From Microbacterium sp. MF43 (GTDB lineage Bacteria > Actinomycetota > Actinomycetes > Actinomycetales > Microbacteriaceae), in contig NZ_JABBDY010000002.1 of assembly GCF_012847295.1 (NCBI RefSeq), forward strand, positions 186,001-250,000: 64,000 bases of DNA, written 5' to 3'. The notes under the pieces were generated by a model. The model saw nothing but the letters and a program-made list of their open reading frames with translations, did not search any database and was not told where the DNA came from. The translations under genes and the position numbers were made by a program. This document shows positions 1 through 9,174 of this stretch, piece by piece. How positions within the stretch are numbered: position 1 is the stretch's first letter; every line of letters begins with the position of its first letter.

Positions 1-195
1 GCCGCGGTCCTTGAACGAGCCGGTCGGGTTCATGCCCTCGAACTTCACCCACACGTCGGTGCCGGTGAGGCGCGACAGCGCCGGGGCGGGAAGGAGCGGC
101 GTGCCGCCCTCGCCCAGGGTGACGACGGTCGAGGCATCCGTGACGCCCAGACGATCCGCATACTCGCGCAGGACTCCGCGCCAGACGTGTGCCAT
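1..195 (-). CDS. thrC: Threonine synthase (5' part only)
   Basis: This is the N-terminal 65 codons of threonine synthase; the rest lies beyond the window. The PLP enzyme converts O-phosphohomoserine to threonine. The visible end contains the substrate and cofactor loop GMNPTGSFKDRG, whose lysine binds PLP in this family, after a typical start MAHVWRGVL. The ATG follows the stop of hom by one base (TGACATG), so it is very likely translationally coupled to hom. Confidence 0.93.
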   Translation of the reverse strand, partial: MAHVWRGVLREYADRLGVTDASTVVTLGEGGTPLLPAPALSRLTGTDVWVKFEGMNPTGSFKDRG

Positions 196-196
196 G

Positions 197-1504
197 TCAG
201 TCTCCTTCCACGCGCAGGACCGAGACGACGCGCTCGACGACGCCGCTCGCGGCGAGACGGTCGACCGTCTCGCTGAGGTCCTGCTCCAAAGCCTTGTGTG
301 TGCCGATCTCCAGACGCGCGGTGCGGGCGTCCTCGCCCGCGACGGTCTGCTCGACGGTCGCGATCGACACGCGCCCGTCGCTGAGGATGCCGGCCACGGT
401 CGCGAGCACGCCCGGCTGGTCGTCGACCTCGAGCGTGATCTGGTAGCGCGTGGTCACCCGCCCGACCGGCACGATGGGCAGGTTGGCGAGGGTGGATTCG
501 CCGACGCCGACTCCGCCGGCGATGTGGCGGCGGGCAGCCGACACGACGTCGCCGAGCACGGCGGACGCGGTCTGCACTCCCCCGGCGCCGGCGCCGTAGA
601 ACATGAGGTTGCCGGCCGCCTCGGCCTGCACGAAGACGGCGTTGTTCGCGCCGTGGACGCTCGCGAGGGGGTGGGCGCGGTCGACGAGAGCCGGGTAGAC
701 GCGCACCGAGATGGACTCGCCGGTCTCGGCATCCGTCAACCGCTCGCACACCGCGAGGAGCTTGATGACGTACCCGGCGTGGCGGGCGGCGTCCATCATC
801 GTCTTGTCGATCGCCGTGATGCCCTCGCGGTGGACCGCCTCGAGCGGAACCGTCGTGTGGAAGGCGAGGCTCGCGAGGATCGCCGCCTTCTGCGCGGCGT
901 CGTAGCCCTCGACGTCGGCGGTCGGGTCGGCCTCGGCGTACCCGAGGCGCTGGGCGTCGGCGAGCACGTCGGCGAACTCGGCGCCCTCGGTGTCCATGCG
1001 GTCGAGGATGTAGTTCGTCGTGCCGTTGACGATGCCCATGATGCGCTGCACGCGGTCGCCGGCGAGCGAGTCGCGCAGCGGGCGGATGATCGGGATCGCG
1101 CCGGCCGCCGCGGCCTCGTAGTAGACCTCGGCGCCCACCTGGTCGGCGGCGTCGAAGATCTCGGGACCGTGGGTCGCGAGGAGCGCCTTGTTGGCGGTGA
1201 CGACGTCGGCGCCCGAGTTGATGGCCTGCAGCAGGTAGGTGCGCGCCGGCTCGATGCCGCCCATGAGCTCGATCACGATGTCGGCGCCCACGATGAGGGC
1301 GTCGGCGTCGGTCGTCAGCAGCTCGCGGGGCAGATCGGTCTCGCGCGGCGCATCGATGTCGCGCACGGCGATGCCGACGAGCTCGAGGTGGGCACCGGCG
1401 CGGTCGGCGAGCTCGTCGGCGTGCTGGCGCAGCAACGCAGCGACCTGAGAGCCGACGGCACCCGCACCCAGCAGTGCGACGCGGAGGCGGCGGTAGTCCG
1501 TCAT
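197..1504 (-). CDS. hom: Homoserine dehydrogenase
   Basis: 435 residues, the normal length for an actinobacterial homoserine dehydrogenase, which reduces aspartate semialdehyde to homoserine with NAD(P)H. The N-terminus shows the Rossmann motif LGAGAVGSQVA. The middle has the substrate-binding stretch GIVNGTTNYIL and the catalytic region with ADPTADVEGYDAAQK. The C-terminal ~90 residues (from about YQITLEVDDQPGVL) are an ACT domain, the usual site for threonine feedback. The start overlaps the lysA stop (ATGA) and thrC follows after one base, giving a lysA-hom-thrC operon. Confidence 0.97.
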   Translation of the reverse strand: MTDYRRLRVALLGAGAVGSQVAALLRQHADELADRAGAHLELVGIAVRDIDAPRETDLPRELLTTDADALIVGADIVIELMGGIEPARTYLLQAINSGADVVTANKALLATHGPEIFDAADQVGAEVYYEAAAAGAIPIIRPLRDSLAGDRVQRIMGIVNGTTNYILDRMDTEGAEFADVLADAQRLGYAEADPTADVEGYDAAQKAAILASLAFHTTVPLEAVHREGITAIDKTMMDAARHAGYVIKLLAVCERLTDAETGESISVRVYPALVDRAHPLASVHGANNAVFVQAEAAGNLMFYGAGAGGVQTASAVLGDVVSAARRHIAGGVGVGESTLANLPIVPVGRVTTRYQITLEVDDQPGVLATVAGILSDGRVSIATVEQTVAGEDARTARLEIGTHKALEQDLSETVDRLAASGVVERVVSVLRVEGD

Positions 1505-2919
1505 GCGATCCCTTCCGTGGGGTGGCCGAGGCCGGCGTCGCGGGCGAGCAGATCGTCGATCGTCTCGCCGCGCACGATGACGCGGGCCTCTCCCCCGCGC
1601 AGCGCCACGACGGGCGGGCGGGGGACGTAGTTGTAGTTGCTCGCGAGCGAGAAGCAGTAGGCGCCGGTGGCCGGGACGGCGAGCAGGTCGCCGGGGGCGA
1701 CGTCGCCGGGCAGGTATTCGGCGTCGACGACGACGTCACCCGACTCGCAGTGCTTGCCGACCACGCGCACGAGGGCGGGGGCGGCGTCGCTCGTGCGCGA
1801 CGCGATGCGGGCGGAGAACTCCGCGCCGTACAGGGCGGGGCGGGCGTTGTCGCTCATGCCGCCGTCGACGCTGACGTAGAGGCGCTGCGCGCCCTCGCCG
1901 ATCTCGACGGGCTTGGTCGTGCCCACTTCGTAGAGCGTCACGCCGGCGCGGCCGACGATCGCGCGACCCGGCTCGAAGGCGAGGTTGGGGACCGGGATGC
2001 CCCGCACCTCGCACTGCCGCGCGACGGCGTCGGCGATCCCGACCGCGAGCTCCTCGATGGGCGTCGGGTCGTCGACCGACGTGTAGGCGATCCCGAAGCC
2101 GCCGCCGAGGTTCAGCACCGGCAGATCACCGCCGGTAAGCAGCTCGGCGTGCAGCTCGACGATGCGCGAGGCGGACTCCTCGAAGCCCGCGGTGCCGAAG
2201 ATCTGCGAGCCGATGTGGCAGTGCAGGCCGACCAGCTCGAGTCCGGGAAGCTCGCGGATGCGGGCGGCGGCGGCCGGGGCATCCGTCAGCGTGAAACCGA
2301 ACTTCTGGTCTTCGTGAGCGGTCGCCAGGAAGTCGTGGGTCTCGGCGTGCACGCCGCTGTTGACGCGCAGGAGCACCGACTGGGTGACGCCGCGACGGTC
2401 GACGATGGCCGCGAGGCGCTCGATCTCGATCAGGCTGTCGATGACGATCGACCCGATGCCGGCCTCGACGGCGGCCTCGAGCTCGGCGACGCTCTTGTTG
2501 TTGCCGTGGAACCCGAGGCGGGCGGGATCGGCTCCGGCGGCGAGGGCGACGGCCAGCTCGCCGCCGGTGCACACGTCGACCGCGAGTCCTTCGTCGGTGA
2601 CCCAGCGCACGACCTCGGTGCTGAGGAAGGCCTTGCCGGCGTAGTAGACCCGCGCCTGCACGCCGTAGAGGGCGGCCGCGGCGCGGAACGCGTCGAGGGT
2701 GCGGCGGGCGCGGGCGCGAACCTCGTCCTCGTCGAGGATCCACAGCGGCGTGCCGAACTGCTCGCGCAGGGCCGTGACCGGGATGCCGCCGAGCGAGAGC
2801 ACCCCGTCGTCGGAGCGCTCCGCGTTCTCGGGCCACACCAGCGGCGCGAGCGCATTGGCGTCGTCGGGCTCGACGAGCCAGTCCGGTGCCAGGGAACGGG
2901 ACTGCGAAGGGGCGGACAC
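1501..2919 (-). CDS. lysA: Diaminopimelate decarboxylase
   Basis: PLP-dependent enzyme making lysine from meso-diaminopimelate. The fold-type III signatures are visible: YYAGKAFLS with the PLP lysine, the glycine-rich phosphate-binding LGGGFGI, EPGRAIVG, and the active-site CESGD near the C-terminus. I place the start at a GTG (VSAPSQSRSL) because upstream in-frame codons lack family similarity and are rich in arginine; a longer form up to about position 3000 is open. It is the first gene of the lysA-hom-thrC unit and overlaps hom by four bases. Confidence 0.95.
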   Translation of the reverse strand: MSAPSQSRSLAPDWLVEPDDANALAPLVWPENAERSDDGVLSLGGIPVTALREQFGTPLWILDEDEVRARARRTLDAFRAAAALYGVQARVYYAGKAFLSTEVVRWVTDEGLAVDVCTGGELAVALAAGADPARLGFHGNNKSVAELEAAVEAGIGSIVIDSLIEIERLAAIVDRRGVTQSVLLRVNSGVHAETHDFLATAHEDQKFGFTLTDAPAAAARIRELPGLELVGLHCHIGSQIFGTAGFEESASRIVELHAELLTGGDLPVLNLGGGFGIAYTSVDDPTPIEELAVGIADAVARQCEVRGIPVPNLAFEPGRAIVGRAGVTLYEVGTTKPVEIGEGAQRLYVSVDGGMSDNARPALYGAEFSARIASRTSDAAPALVRVVGKHCESGDVVVDAEYLPGDVAPGDLLAVPATGAYCFSLASNYNYVPRPPVVALRGGEARVIVRGETIDDLLARDAGLGHPTEGIA

Positions 2920-3068
2920 GGGTGGGACCAATCGATTCGAGCTTCGGCGCTGAGCCGTCCGGGGGCCGGATCGGCGCGGATGCCTCGGCCGGGATTTCAC
3001 GTGCCGGGCGGTTTCAGCAGTCTAGGGCACGGCCCATGCCTGCCCCGTGATGTGTGACACCCGCCGAC

Positions 3069-3884
3069 TCAGGTGCTGCAGGTTCCGTTCGCCTGCAGTT
3101 CCGGGTCGGTGACGATCGCGCCGTCGACGTCGGCCTCGGCGACGAGGAAGTCGCCGTCGACCGAGACGTCGGTGAGGGTCACGCCCGCCGGGATGTACTG
3201 CGCGAGGCAGACGGTCCAGTCGCGCACCACGGCGTCGGCGACCGCGCCGAACTGGTCGGACAGCTGCGCGGCGTCGATCTCGGCACCCGCGAGCTCGAAC
3301 CCGACCGGGGTGAGGACGAGGTCTCCCTCGGCGATCGACGGCGTGAGCTCGACGCCGACCGGGAACCGCACGCCGAACACTTCGAGCTCGGCGTTCATCG
3401 AGACGTTCGGCTCGGCGAGGGCGACCGTGTCGACGGGGAGCTCGTCGATCGTCGAGAGCAGTGCCTGCAGCTGCGCCTCGTCGAGCGTGACGGTGGCGGT
3501 CGCGCCGCCCATGTCGACGCCTTCCTGGATCGGCACGTCGGTCGCCACGACCGTGACGTCGCCCTCGAACTCGCCGACCGGCACGTCGTGGGACGACACG
3601 GTCACCTCGTTGAGGCTGCCGCCCAGCAGCTGCGGGATCAGCACGCCGGGGACTTCGACGTCGACCGGGTGGTCGGCGGGGAGGGACAGCCGCTCGGTGA
3701 TCTCGGTGCGGATCGTGCGGGTGACGAGGTCGCGGGCGATGGCCTCGGCCGCGAACCACGCCACGATGGCGAGGACGATCACGATGCCGAACGCGACCAG
3801 CCACGGCCACGCACGCTTCCGCCGGCGCGGCGCCGGCTCCCAGTCCGGCGGCCGTTCGGTCGAGTACGCGTCGCCGGCGGTCAT
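3069..3884 (-). CDS. DUF2993 (LmeA-like) membrane-anchored protein
   Basis: 271 residues: a proline- and arginine-rich cytoplasmic N-terminus, one membrane span at about residues 26-48, then an extracytoplasmic domain of the DUF2993/LmeA type (LPADHPVDVEVPGVLIPQLLGG and later repeats of beta-rich sequence). Mycobacterial LmeA binds phospholipid and supports lipomannan elongation; a similar cell-envelope role here is inference. Two cysteines remain near the C-terminus (WTVCL and GTCST). It starts one base after the argS stop, so the two genes are co-transcribed. Confidence 0.8.
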   Translation of the reverse strand: MTAGDAYSTERPPDWEPAPRRRKRAWPWLVAFGIVIVLAIVAWFAAEAIARDLVTRTIRTEITERLSLPADHPVDVEVPGVLIPQLLGGSLNEVTVSSHDVPVGEFEGDVTVVATDVPIQEGVDMGGATATVTLDEAQLQALLSTIDELPVDTVALAEPNVSMNAELEVFGVRFPVGVELTPSIAEGDLVLTPVGFELAGAEIDAAQLSDQFGAVADAVVRDWTVCLAQYIPAGVTLTDVSVDGDFLVAEADVDGAIVTDPELQANGTCST

Positions 3885-3885
3885 G

Positions 3886-5553
3886 TCACATCCGTTCCGG
3901 CGCGCTCACGCCGAGCAGGTCGAGGCCGTTGCGGAGCACCTGGCCGGTGGCGTCGTTGAGCCACAGCCGCGTGCGGTGCACCGCCTCGACGGGTTCGTCG
4001 CCGAGCGGGATGACACGGCAGTTGTCGTACCAGCGGTGGTAGAGGCCGGCGAGCTCCTCGAGGTAGCGGGCGACGCGGTGCGGCTCGCGCATCTCGGCCG
4101 CGAACGCGACGATGCGCGGGAACTCCTGCAGTGCGCCGAGGAGCGCCGACTCCGTCTCGTGCGAGAGCAGCTCGGGTGCGAACTCGGAGCGGTCGACACC
4201 GGATGCCCCGGCATTGCGCGCCACGTTGTGCGTGCGCGCGTGGGCGTACTGCACGTAGAAGACGGGGTTGTCGTTGGTGCGCTTCTGCAGGATCTCGGGG
4301 TCGAGAGTGAGCGGCGAGTCGGCCGGGTAGCGGCCGAGCGAGTACCGCAGGGCGTCGGTGCCGAGCCATTCGCGCAGGTCGTCGAGCTCGATGATGTTGC
4401 CCGCGCGCTTGGACAGGCGCGCGCCGTTGACCGACACGAGCTGGCCGATGAGCACCTCGATGTCCTTGTCGGGGTCGTCGCCTGCCGCGCCGGCGAGCGC
4501 CTTGAGGCGGTGGACGTAGCCGTGGTGGTCGGCTCCGAGCAGGTAGATCTTGTGCGCGAAGCCGCGGTCGCTCTTGCTCAGGTAGTACGCGGCGTCGGCG
4601 GCGAAGTAGGTGTACTCGCCGTTGGAGCGGCGGATGACGCGGTCGCGGTCGTCGCCGAAGTCGGTCGTGCGCACCCAGACGGCGCCGTCTTCGTCGAAGA
4701 CGTGTCCCTGCTCGCGGAGGCGGTCGACCGCCTCGTCGACGAGGCTCGGTCCGCCGTCGGAGGCCTTCGCGTGGAGCGTCCGCTCCGAGAACCACACGTC
4801 GAAGTGGACGTTGAACCTCTCGAGCGAGACCTGCAGCTCGCCGAGCTGGAAGTCGTACGCGAGGTCGCGCGCCGTCGTGAGCTGCTCGTCGGGGCTCAGC
4901 TCGAGCAGGTCGGGGCGCGCGGCGAGCACGCGCTGCGCGAGCGCCTCGATGTAGCCGCCGGCGTAGCCGTCCTCGGGAGTCGGCTCGCCCTTCGCGGCGG
5001 CGAGCACCGAGCGGCCGAACCGTTCCATCTGGGCGCCGGCGTCGTTGATGTAGAACTCGCGCACGAGGGTCGCGCCGCTCGCGAGCAGCAGGCGCGCCAT
5101 CGAGTCGCCGAGGGCCGCCCAGCGGGTGTGGCCGATGTGCATCGGTCCGGTGGGGTTGGCACTGACGAATTCGAGGTTGATCGTGTTGCCGCGCTGGGAC
5201 TCGTTGGTGCCGAACGCCGCGCCGGCGTCGACGATGGTCTTGGCGAGGGCACCGGCGGCTGCGGCATCCAGTCGGATGTTGATGAATCCGGGACCGGCGA
5301 CCTCGACGCTCGCGACGCCGTCGACGGCTGCGAGTCCGTCGGCGATCTCGGCGGCGAACTCGCGCGGGTTGACGCCGACGACCTTCGCGAGCTTGAGGGC
5401 GGCGTTGGACGCCCAGTCGCCGTGGTCGCGGTTCTTGGGCCGCTCGAGGGGCAGGTCGGCGGCGGTGAGCCCTTCGGCCGCTCCGGGTCGTCGGGCCTCG
5501 GCGAGCGGGGCGACGACGGCGAGCAGGGCGGCGGAGAGGGCTTCGGGATTCAT
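3886..5553 (-). CDS. argS: Arginine--tRNA ligase
   Basis: Class I aminoacyl-tRNA synthetase of 555 residues that charges tRNA-Arg. Seen directly: the N-terminal Add-1 domain, the HIGH signature at residues 139-142 ([12 protein letters not shown]), the KMSKS-equivalent loop ARLSKRAGN, and a C-terminal DALR anticodon-binding domain ending in [19 protein letters not shown] -10 box lies nine bases before the ATG, so the mRNA leader would be only a few bases. A tRNA-Arg(CCG) gene lies about 1.9 kb away on the other strand. LmeA-like gene follows with a one-base gap. Confidence 0.98.
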   Translation of the reverse strand: MNPEALSAALLAVVAPLAEARRPGAAEGLTAADLPLERPKNRDHGDWASNAALKLAKVVGVNPREFAAEIADGLAAVDGVASVEVAGPGFINIRLDAAAAGALAKTIVDAGAAFGTNESQRGNTINLEFVSANPTGPMHIGHTRWAALGDSMARLLLASGATLVREFYINDAGAQMERFGRSVLAAAKGEPTPEDGYAGGYIEALAQRVLAARPDLLELSPDEQLTTARDLAYDFQLGELQVSLERFNVHFDVWFSERTLHAKASDGGPSLVDEAVDRLREQGHVFDEDGAVWVRTTDFGDDRDRVIRRSNGEYTYFAADAAYYLSKSDRGFAHKIYLLGADHHGYVHRLKALAGAAGDDPDKDIEVLIGQLVSVNGARLSKRAGNIIELDDLREWLGTDALRYSLGRYPADSPLTLDPEILQKRTNDNPVFYVQYAHARTHNVARNAGASGVDRSEFAPELLSHETESALLGALQEFPRIVAFAAEMREPHRVARYLEELAGLYHRWYDNCRVIPLGDEPVEAVHRTRLWLNDATGQVLRNGLDLLGVSAPERM

Positions 5554-5576
5554 AGCCCGCTCATTCTACGGGCGCG

Positions 5577-5617
5577 CCCCCCGGTCGTTGAGCGAGCGAA
5601 GCGAGACGAAACGCGTC
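5577..5617. repeat. Dispersed 41-bp palindromic (REP-like) repeat, copy A
   Basis: This 41-bp block lies between argS and the transglutaminase-like gene. It contains the imperfect palindromic core GAGCGAGCGAAGCGAG. A second copy in the opposite orientation is at 51427-51467 and matches at 38 of 41 positions. Both copies are intergenic. Confidence 0.75.
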
Positions 5618-5634
5618 AGGCCCCCGCCCGCCCC

Positions 5635-6477
5635 TCAGGCCAGCTGCACCAGCGAGGTGAAGTCATCGAGCGACGGATCGGATGCCTCGGGCAGCGTCTC
5701 CAGTCCATCGAGGGTCGCCGTGTCGGGAACGACCCAGGCGTCGACGCGCATCCGCTTCAGTCCGACGTAGCCGCCGTGGTAGCTGAGGAAGGCGCAGTCT
5801 GCGGCATCCCTCCCCGTCGCGATGCGGACGAGCGAGCGGCGATTCGCGAGGCGCGTGCCGTCGATGACGTACCAGGCGCCGTCGAGGTACGCCTCGGCGA
5901 CGGCGTGGAAGTCCATCGGCTGCAGGCCGGGGGCGAAGCACGCGGTGTAGCGGGCGGGCATGTCCATGGCGCGCAGGAGGGCGATGACGACGTGGGCGTA
6001 GTCGCGGCAGACGCCCTGTCCGGTCATGAGGGTGGTGACGGCGCTGTCGGTGCCCTGGCTGAGGCCGGGCGTGTAGGTGGTGCTCGTCGCGACGAAGTCG
6101 GACACGGCGGCGATGAGGTCGTGGCCTGAGAGTCCCTTGAACTGGCGGCGGGCCTGCTGGAAGACCTCGTCGGACTGGCAGTAGCGGCTCGGGCGCAGGT
6201 AGGTGATGGCTTCGAGGTCGCTGGTGCGGCCGGTCGTGGCGTGGCCGTCGACGGTGGCTTCGTACCGGACGTCGAGGCGTCCGGCCTCTCCGAGAAGGCG
6301 GTGCAGGCGGCTGCCGGACTGGTCGACGATCTCGGTCGGCGTGTAGACGCGGTCGCCCTGGGTGAAGGTCAGCTGCTCGCTCACGAGGGGGTTTCCCTGG
6401 GCCGCCGTGATCTGGAAGATGAGGTCGACGGATGACCCCAGTTCGAGGTCCAGTTCGGCGGTCACGACGCGTTGCAC
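5635..6477 (-). CDS. Transglutaminase-like cysteine protease family protein
   Basis: 280 residues with no signal peptide, so probably cytoplasmic. The N-terminal ~90 residues match the bacterial transglutaminase N-domain; the core carries the complete papain-like triad: Cys157 in GQGVCRDYAHV, His191 in MDFHAVAEAYL and Asp206 in YVIDGTRL. Substrate is unknown. Start is GTG with no Shine-Dalgarno but a TAAGAT -10 box exactly six bases upstream, so a leaderless transcript is likely. Divergent from the SGNH hydrolase gene. Confidence 0.88.
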   Translation of the reverse strand: MQRVVTAELDLELGSSVDLIFQITAAQGNPLVSEQLTFTQGDRVYTPTEIVDQSGSRLHRLLGEAGRLDVRYEATVDGHATTGRTSDLEAITYLRPSRYCQSDEVFQQARRQFKGLSGHDLIAAVSDFVATSTTYTPGLSQGTDSAVTTLMTGQGVCRDYAHVVIALLRAMDMPARYTACFAPGLQPMDFHAVAEAYLDGAWYVIDGTRLANRRSLVRIATGRDAADCAFLSYHGGYVGLKRMRVDAWVVPDTATLDGLETLPEASDPSLDDFTSLVQLA

Positions 6478-6483
6478 CGGAGT

Positions 6484-6489
6484 ATCTTA
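6484..6489 (-). promoter_or_regulatory. -10 box, leaderless promoter of the transglutaminase-like gene
   Basis: TAAGAT on the minus strand, six bases (ACTCCG) before the GTG start. No ribosome binding site is present. Confidence 0.55.
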
Positions 6490-6637
6490 CGCATGCCGAA
6501 GTGACTGCTCTCTGCACGTGTGAGCGCGGAGCGGGCGGGGCCGCTCGACGGAGCTTCGGGAGCGCGTCGAGGCTCAGGATTCGCGCGGAGTTTCCCCACC
6601 TTTCGGACGCGGATGCGGAGCACACGGATTCGTGACG

Positions 6638-6643
6638 TACCCT
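6638..6643 (+). promoter_or_regulatory. -10 box, leaderless promoter of the SGNH hydrolase gene
   Basis: TACCCT, then six bases (CTGTGC), then the ATG at 6650. This spacing puts the transcription start on the A of ATG and decides this start over the upstream in-frame GTG at 6632. Confidence 0.55.
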
Positions 6644-6649
6644 CTGTGC

Positions 6650-7459
6650 ATGCCCGCGCCCGGACGCCTTCGCGAACGGCGTCCGTGGCTGCCGCTCATC
6701 GGCGCCGCGCTCGCCGTCGTGGCCGTGTGCGCGCTCGGCATGTGGCGGCCGTGGGTGACGCCGTCGGCTCCCGTCGCGGTGGAGCAGAACGTGGTGGCGC
6801 AGATCGCTCCGGCCACCCTGCAGCTGCCGGATGAGCCGCACGTTCTCGTGTTCGGCGATTCGTGGGTATACGGCTCCGCCGCCATCGTTCCGACGCTGGG
6901 CTTCGCCTACCGTCTCGAGGACGAGCTCGGGTGGAACGTGACCGTCGACGGCGTGCGCGGCAGCGGGTACCTCAAGCCCGGCATCGACGGCGGCTCGTAC
7001 GGCGAGCGCGTGGCTGCCCTCGACCCTTCACTGGATCCCGATCTGGTGATCGTCGAGGGGTCGATCAACGATCGTCGGCTTTATCCGGCGGGGTATCAGG
7101 ATGCCGTCACCGCCGTGTGGGATTCGCTTGTCGCCCTCTATCCCGAGGCGCAGTTCGTGATCCTCGGGCCAGCGCCCCAGGTGCTTCCGGTCGAGGCGCC
7201 GACCGCTCAGATCGACGCCGACCTCGCGGCCCTCGCTGGAGCCCGCGGCTGGTGGTACATCTCCCCCATCGCCGAGGGCTGGATCAGCCCCGACAACTAC
7301 GCCGCGGTGATCGACACCGGCCCCACCGGTCGCGACCACCCCTCGACGGCCGGGCACGCGTTCCTCGCCGGCAAGGTCGCCGAGGCGGTCGCCGGCATGA
7401 TCGAGCCGACCGAGGTCGTCGCCGACGCTCCCCTGGACGAGGCGCCCATCACACCGTGA
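6650..7459 (+). CDS. SGNH/GDSL hydrolase, membrane-anchored or secreted
   Basis: 269 residues. An N-terminal hydrophobic segment (about residues 14-30) after a basic stretch serves as signal anchor or signal peptide. The SGNH-hydrolase blocks follow: GDSW with Ser71, a Gly in the GSGY region, GSINDRR with the Asn, and the C-terminal DHPSTAGH Asp-His pair. Members are esterases or acetyl hydrolases acting on envelope polysaccharides or lipids; the exact substrate cannot be told. Start chosen at the ATG six bases after a -10 box. Confidence 0.85.
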   Translation: MPAPGRLRERRPWLPLIGAALAVVAVCALGMWRPWVTPSAPVAVEQNVVAQIAPATLQLPDEPHVLVFGDSWVYGSAAIVPTLGFAYRLEDELGWNVTVDGVRGSGYLKPGIDGGSYGERVAALDPSLDPDLVIVEGSINDRRLYPAGYQDAVTAVWDSLVALYPEAQFVILGPAPQVLPVEAPTAQIDADLAALAGARGWWYISPIAEGWISPDNYAAVIDTGPTGRDHPSTAGHAFLAGKVAEAVAGMIEPTEVVADAPLDEAPITP

Positions 7460-7502
7460 GCGACGAGAGCGAGGTCGCCGGGGTGGTAACCTCGATCGGC
7501 AC

Positions 7503-7575
7503 GCCTCCGTAGCTCAGGGGATAGAGCGTTGGTTTCCGGTACCAAAGGTCGCAGGTTCGATTCCTGTCGGGGGCA
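7503..7575 (+). tRNA. tRNA-Arg (anticodon CCG)
   Basis: Full cloverleaf. The acceptor stem GCCTCCG pairs with CGGGGGC (one G-T pair), with D arm GCTC/GAGC. The anticodon stem TTGGT/ACCAA encloses loop TTCCGGT, giving anticodon CCG (codon CGG). T arm is GCAGG-TTCGATT-CCTGT and the discriminator base is A; CCA is not encoded. The 3' half from the anticodon loop is the attachment site of the integrative element that follows, and the insertion leaves this tRNA intact. Confidence 0.97.
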
Positions 7576-7579
7576 CGAG
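7533..7579 (+). repeat. attL, left 47-bp attachment repeat
   Basis: Runs from the anticodon loop of tRNA-Arg to four bases past the discriminator base. It matches 32168-32214 at 46 of 47 positions; the single difference is A at 7553 versus G at 32188. Confidence 0.9.
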
Positions 7580-7581
7580 AG

Positions 7582-7610
7582 AAATCCCAGGTCATCCTGG
7601 GATTTTTTCT
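7582..7610 (+). terminator. Rho-independent terminator after tRNA-Arg
   Basis: Ten-pair stem AAATCCCAGG/CCTGGGATTT with loop TCAT, followed by a T-rich tract. It lies inside the element, so the element supplies a new terminator for the tRNA gene. It can also stop integrase transcription coming from the right. Confidence 0.85.
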
Positions 7611-7644
7611 TTGCCCGAGTTCGGGGTTGACGATTTCGGGGCCG

Positions 7645-7666
7645 ATTTGCCCACATTTTGCCCACA
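7645..7666 (+). repeat. Arm-type integrase site, left
   Basis: A 22-bp block made of two GCCCACA half-repeats spaced 11 bp apart. It is identical, in the same orientation, to 32029-32050 at the other end of the element. It lies 66 bp inside attL, as expected for integrase arm-binding sites. Confidence 0.7.
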
Positions 7667-7702
7667 TCCGTTTTGTAGACCTTCGACCACAGGCACGCGC
7701 GC

Positions 7703-8860
7703 TCAGCTGCCTAAGCCGACAACCTGCGTGGGATTGGTCGGCAGGATCGGGCGTGCGGGATCGTCGCGTGTGACGAGATGACGCTGCGCGGCGAGGTCGA
7801 GCGCGGCGGCCACGCTGTCGAGATCGTCGGGGAACAGGTCGGCGTAGACGTCGAGGGTCATCGTCGCGGAGGCGTGGCCGAGCATGCCCTGGATCGCCTT
7901 GATGTTCGCGCCCGACGACAGCGCAAGGCTGGCCGCAGTGTGGCGGAGATCGTGCGGCGTGACTCTGGGGAAGCTCGGGTCGGCCCGCTGCACTCGCTGC
8001 ACTGCCGAGGCGAGGGTGCGGGACCGGAAGTTGCCGGCGCGGATGACGTCGCCGTTCGGCGACGGAAAGAGCAGATCGTCGGGCTCGCGATCTTCGCAGG
8101 CCTCTGCGATCGGGTCGACGAGGAACTGCGGGAACGGCACCGACCTTCGCGCGTGGGTCTTGGGCGTGCCGAAGACTATGTGGCCCGCCGGTTCAGAGAC
8201 GGCGCGAGCGACCTCCACGCGGAGACGCGCGAACTCGACGTCACGGACGCGCAGCGCGGCCGCTTCGCCCCACCGCAGGCCGGTGTACGCAAGGAACAGC
8301 ACGAGCGTCCGCGAATCGCCGCACTCGTCGGCGAGGCGATGGACCTGAGCGTGGGTGAGGTACCCGCGCTTTGCCTTGATGCGGCGCGGCAGCTGGATGC
8401 CTTCGGCGGGGTTCCGGACGAGCCGGCCGTCCCTGACGGCGAAGGAGAAGACGAGCGAGAAGACGGCGTAGATGTTGCGGACGGTCTGAGGTGCGAGGGT
8501 CTTCGACAGGTCGCTGATCCAGTGCTGGATCTCGGCGTAGCCGATGTCGCTCAGGCTGCGCCTCCCCCACCGCGGGATGATGTGCTTGCTCAAGGCGCTC
8601 TCGTACCCCACCAAGGTCGTCGGCTTGAGTTGGGCCTGGCTCTTGAGCCAGTCCTGCACCCAGGATTCGACGTTCACTCGCGCGAGCGCTGGGTCGACAT
8701 ATGAACCTCGAGCCTTCGAGAGCTCCACCGTGTGAAGGAACTCCTCCGCGTCGCGCTTGGTGCGGAAGCCGCGCTTGTCCGTCTGGGAGTGATCAGGCTT
8801 GCGATACCGCACTCGGTAGCGACGGCCCTGCGCCGATTCGTATGCCGTGATGGTGCCCAT
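7703..8860 (-). CDS. int: Tyrosine site-specific integrase
   Basis: 385 residues, typical of phage/ICE integrases. It has an N-terminal arm-binding domain (about 1-60), a SAM-like core-binding domain (about 65-150) and a C-terminal catalytic domain. The catalytic residues are all visible: Arg196 (GLRWGEA), Lys234, His303 and Arg306 (PHDLRHTA), His329 (MLGHAS) and Tyr339 (DVYADLF). The start has a good ribosome binding site (GGAGG, six bases before ATG). It lies next to attL and would catalyse integration into, and excision from, tRNA-Arg. Confidence 0.95.
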   Translation of the reverse strand: MGTITAYESAQGRRYRVRYRKPDHSQTDKRGFRTKRDAEEFLHTVELSKARGSYVDPALARVNVESWVQDWLKSQAQLKPTTLVGYESALSKHIIPRWGRRSLSDIGYAEIQHWISDLSKTLAPQTVRNIYAVFSLVFSFAVRDGRLVRNPAEGIQLPRRIKAKRGYLTHAQVHRLADECGDSRTLVLFLAYTGLRWGEAAALRVRDVEFARLRVEVARAVSEPAGHIVFGTPKTHARRSVPFPQFLVDPIAEACEDREPDDLLFPSPNGDVIRAGNFRSRTLASAVQRVQRADPSFPRVTPHDLRHTAASLALSSGANIKAIQGMLGHASATMTLDVYADLFPDDLDSVAAALDLAAQRHLVTRDDPARPILPTNPTQVVGLGS

Positions 8861-9174
8861 TTCGACCTCCGATCATGCGGGTTGACGGTCAGTATCGGGC
8901 CAGTGTCGGACACTGGACGGGGGTCGTCAACGCGATCGATCACGGATGTCGATGGATGTCGGAAGACGTCGTCAACTGGCGTTGGGTCGAGGGGCGCCTC
9001 CCTCCGACGCCGAGAGTGTAGCGATCGGTCGCGCCTCCGTTCTCGCCGCTCACTCCTTGCAGACTCCGCGCTGGCGCGCGTCGCTTAGCAGCCGTTCGAC
9101 GACGAGCACTGCGCCGCGCCCGAGCGCTGGGAGGCTGATTGTCGGACGGACGCACAGCGCAACGAGCGTGCAAG
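8861..9174. other. Gap upstream of the integrase; candidate operator
   Basis: 314 bases without a convincing gene. It holds a perfect inverted repeat at 8900-8916, CCAGTGTC-G-GACACTGG, 40 bases before the integrase start, which may be a repressor site. Near 8944-8962 there is a short direct repeat, GGATGTCG twice. Nothing else is recognised. Confidence 0.45.

Noticed and set aside
11-1630. Long open frame on the plus strand opposite hom and thrC
   Set aside because: High GC opens antisense frames; the minus-strand proteins have clear family motifs and overlapping starts, and the plus-strand translation is a biased Arg/Gly/Asp/Val sequence without motifs.
3073-6129. 1018-codon plus-strand frame
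   Set aside because: Antisense to the LmeA-like, argS and transglutaminase-like genes, all recognisable; composition is typical of an antisense frame.
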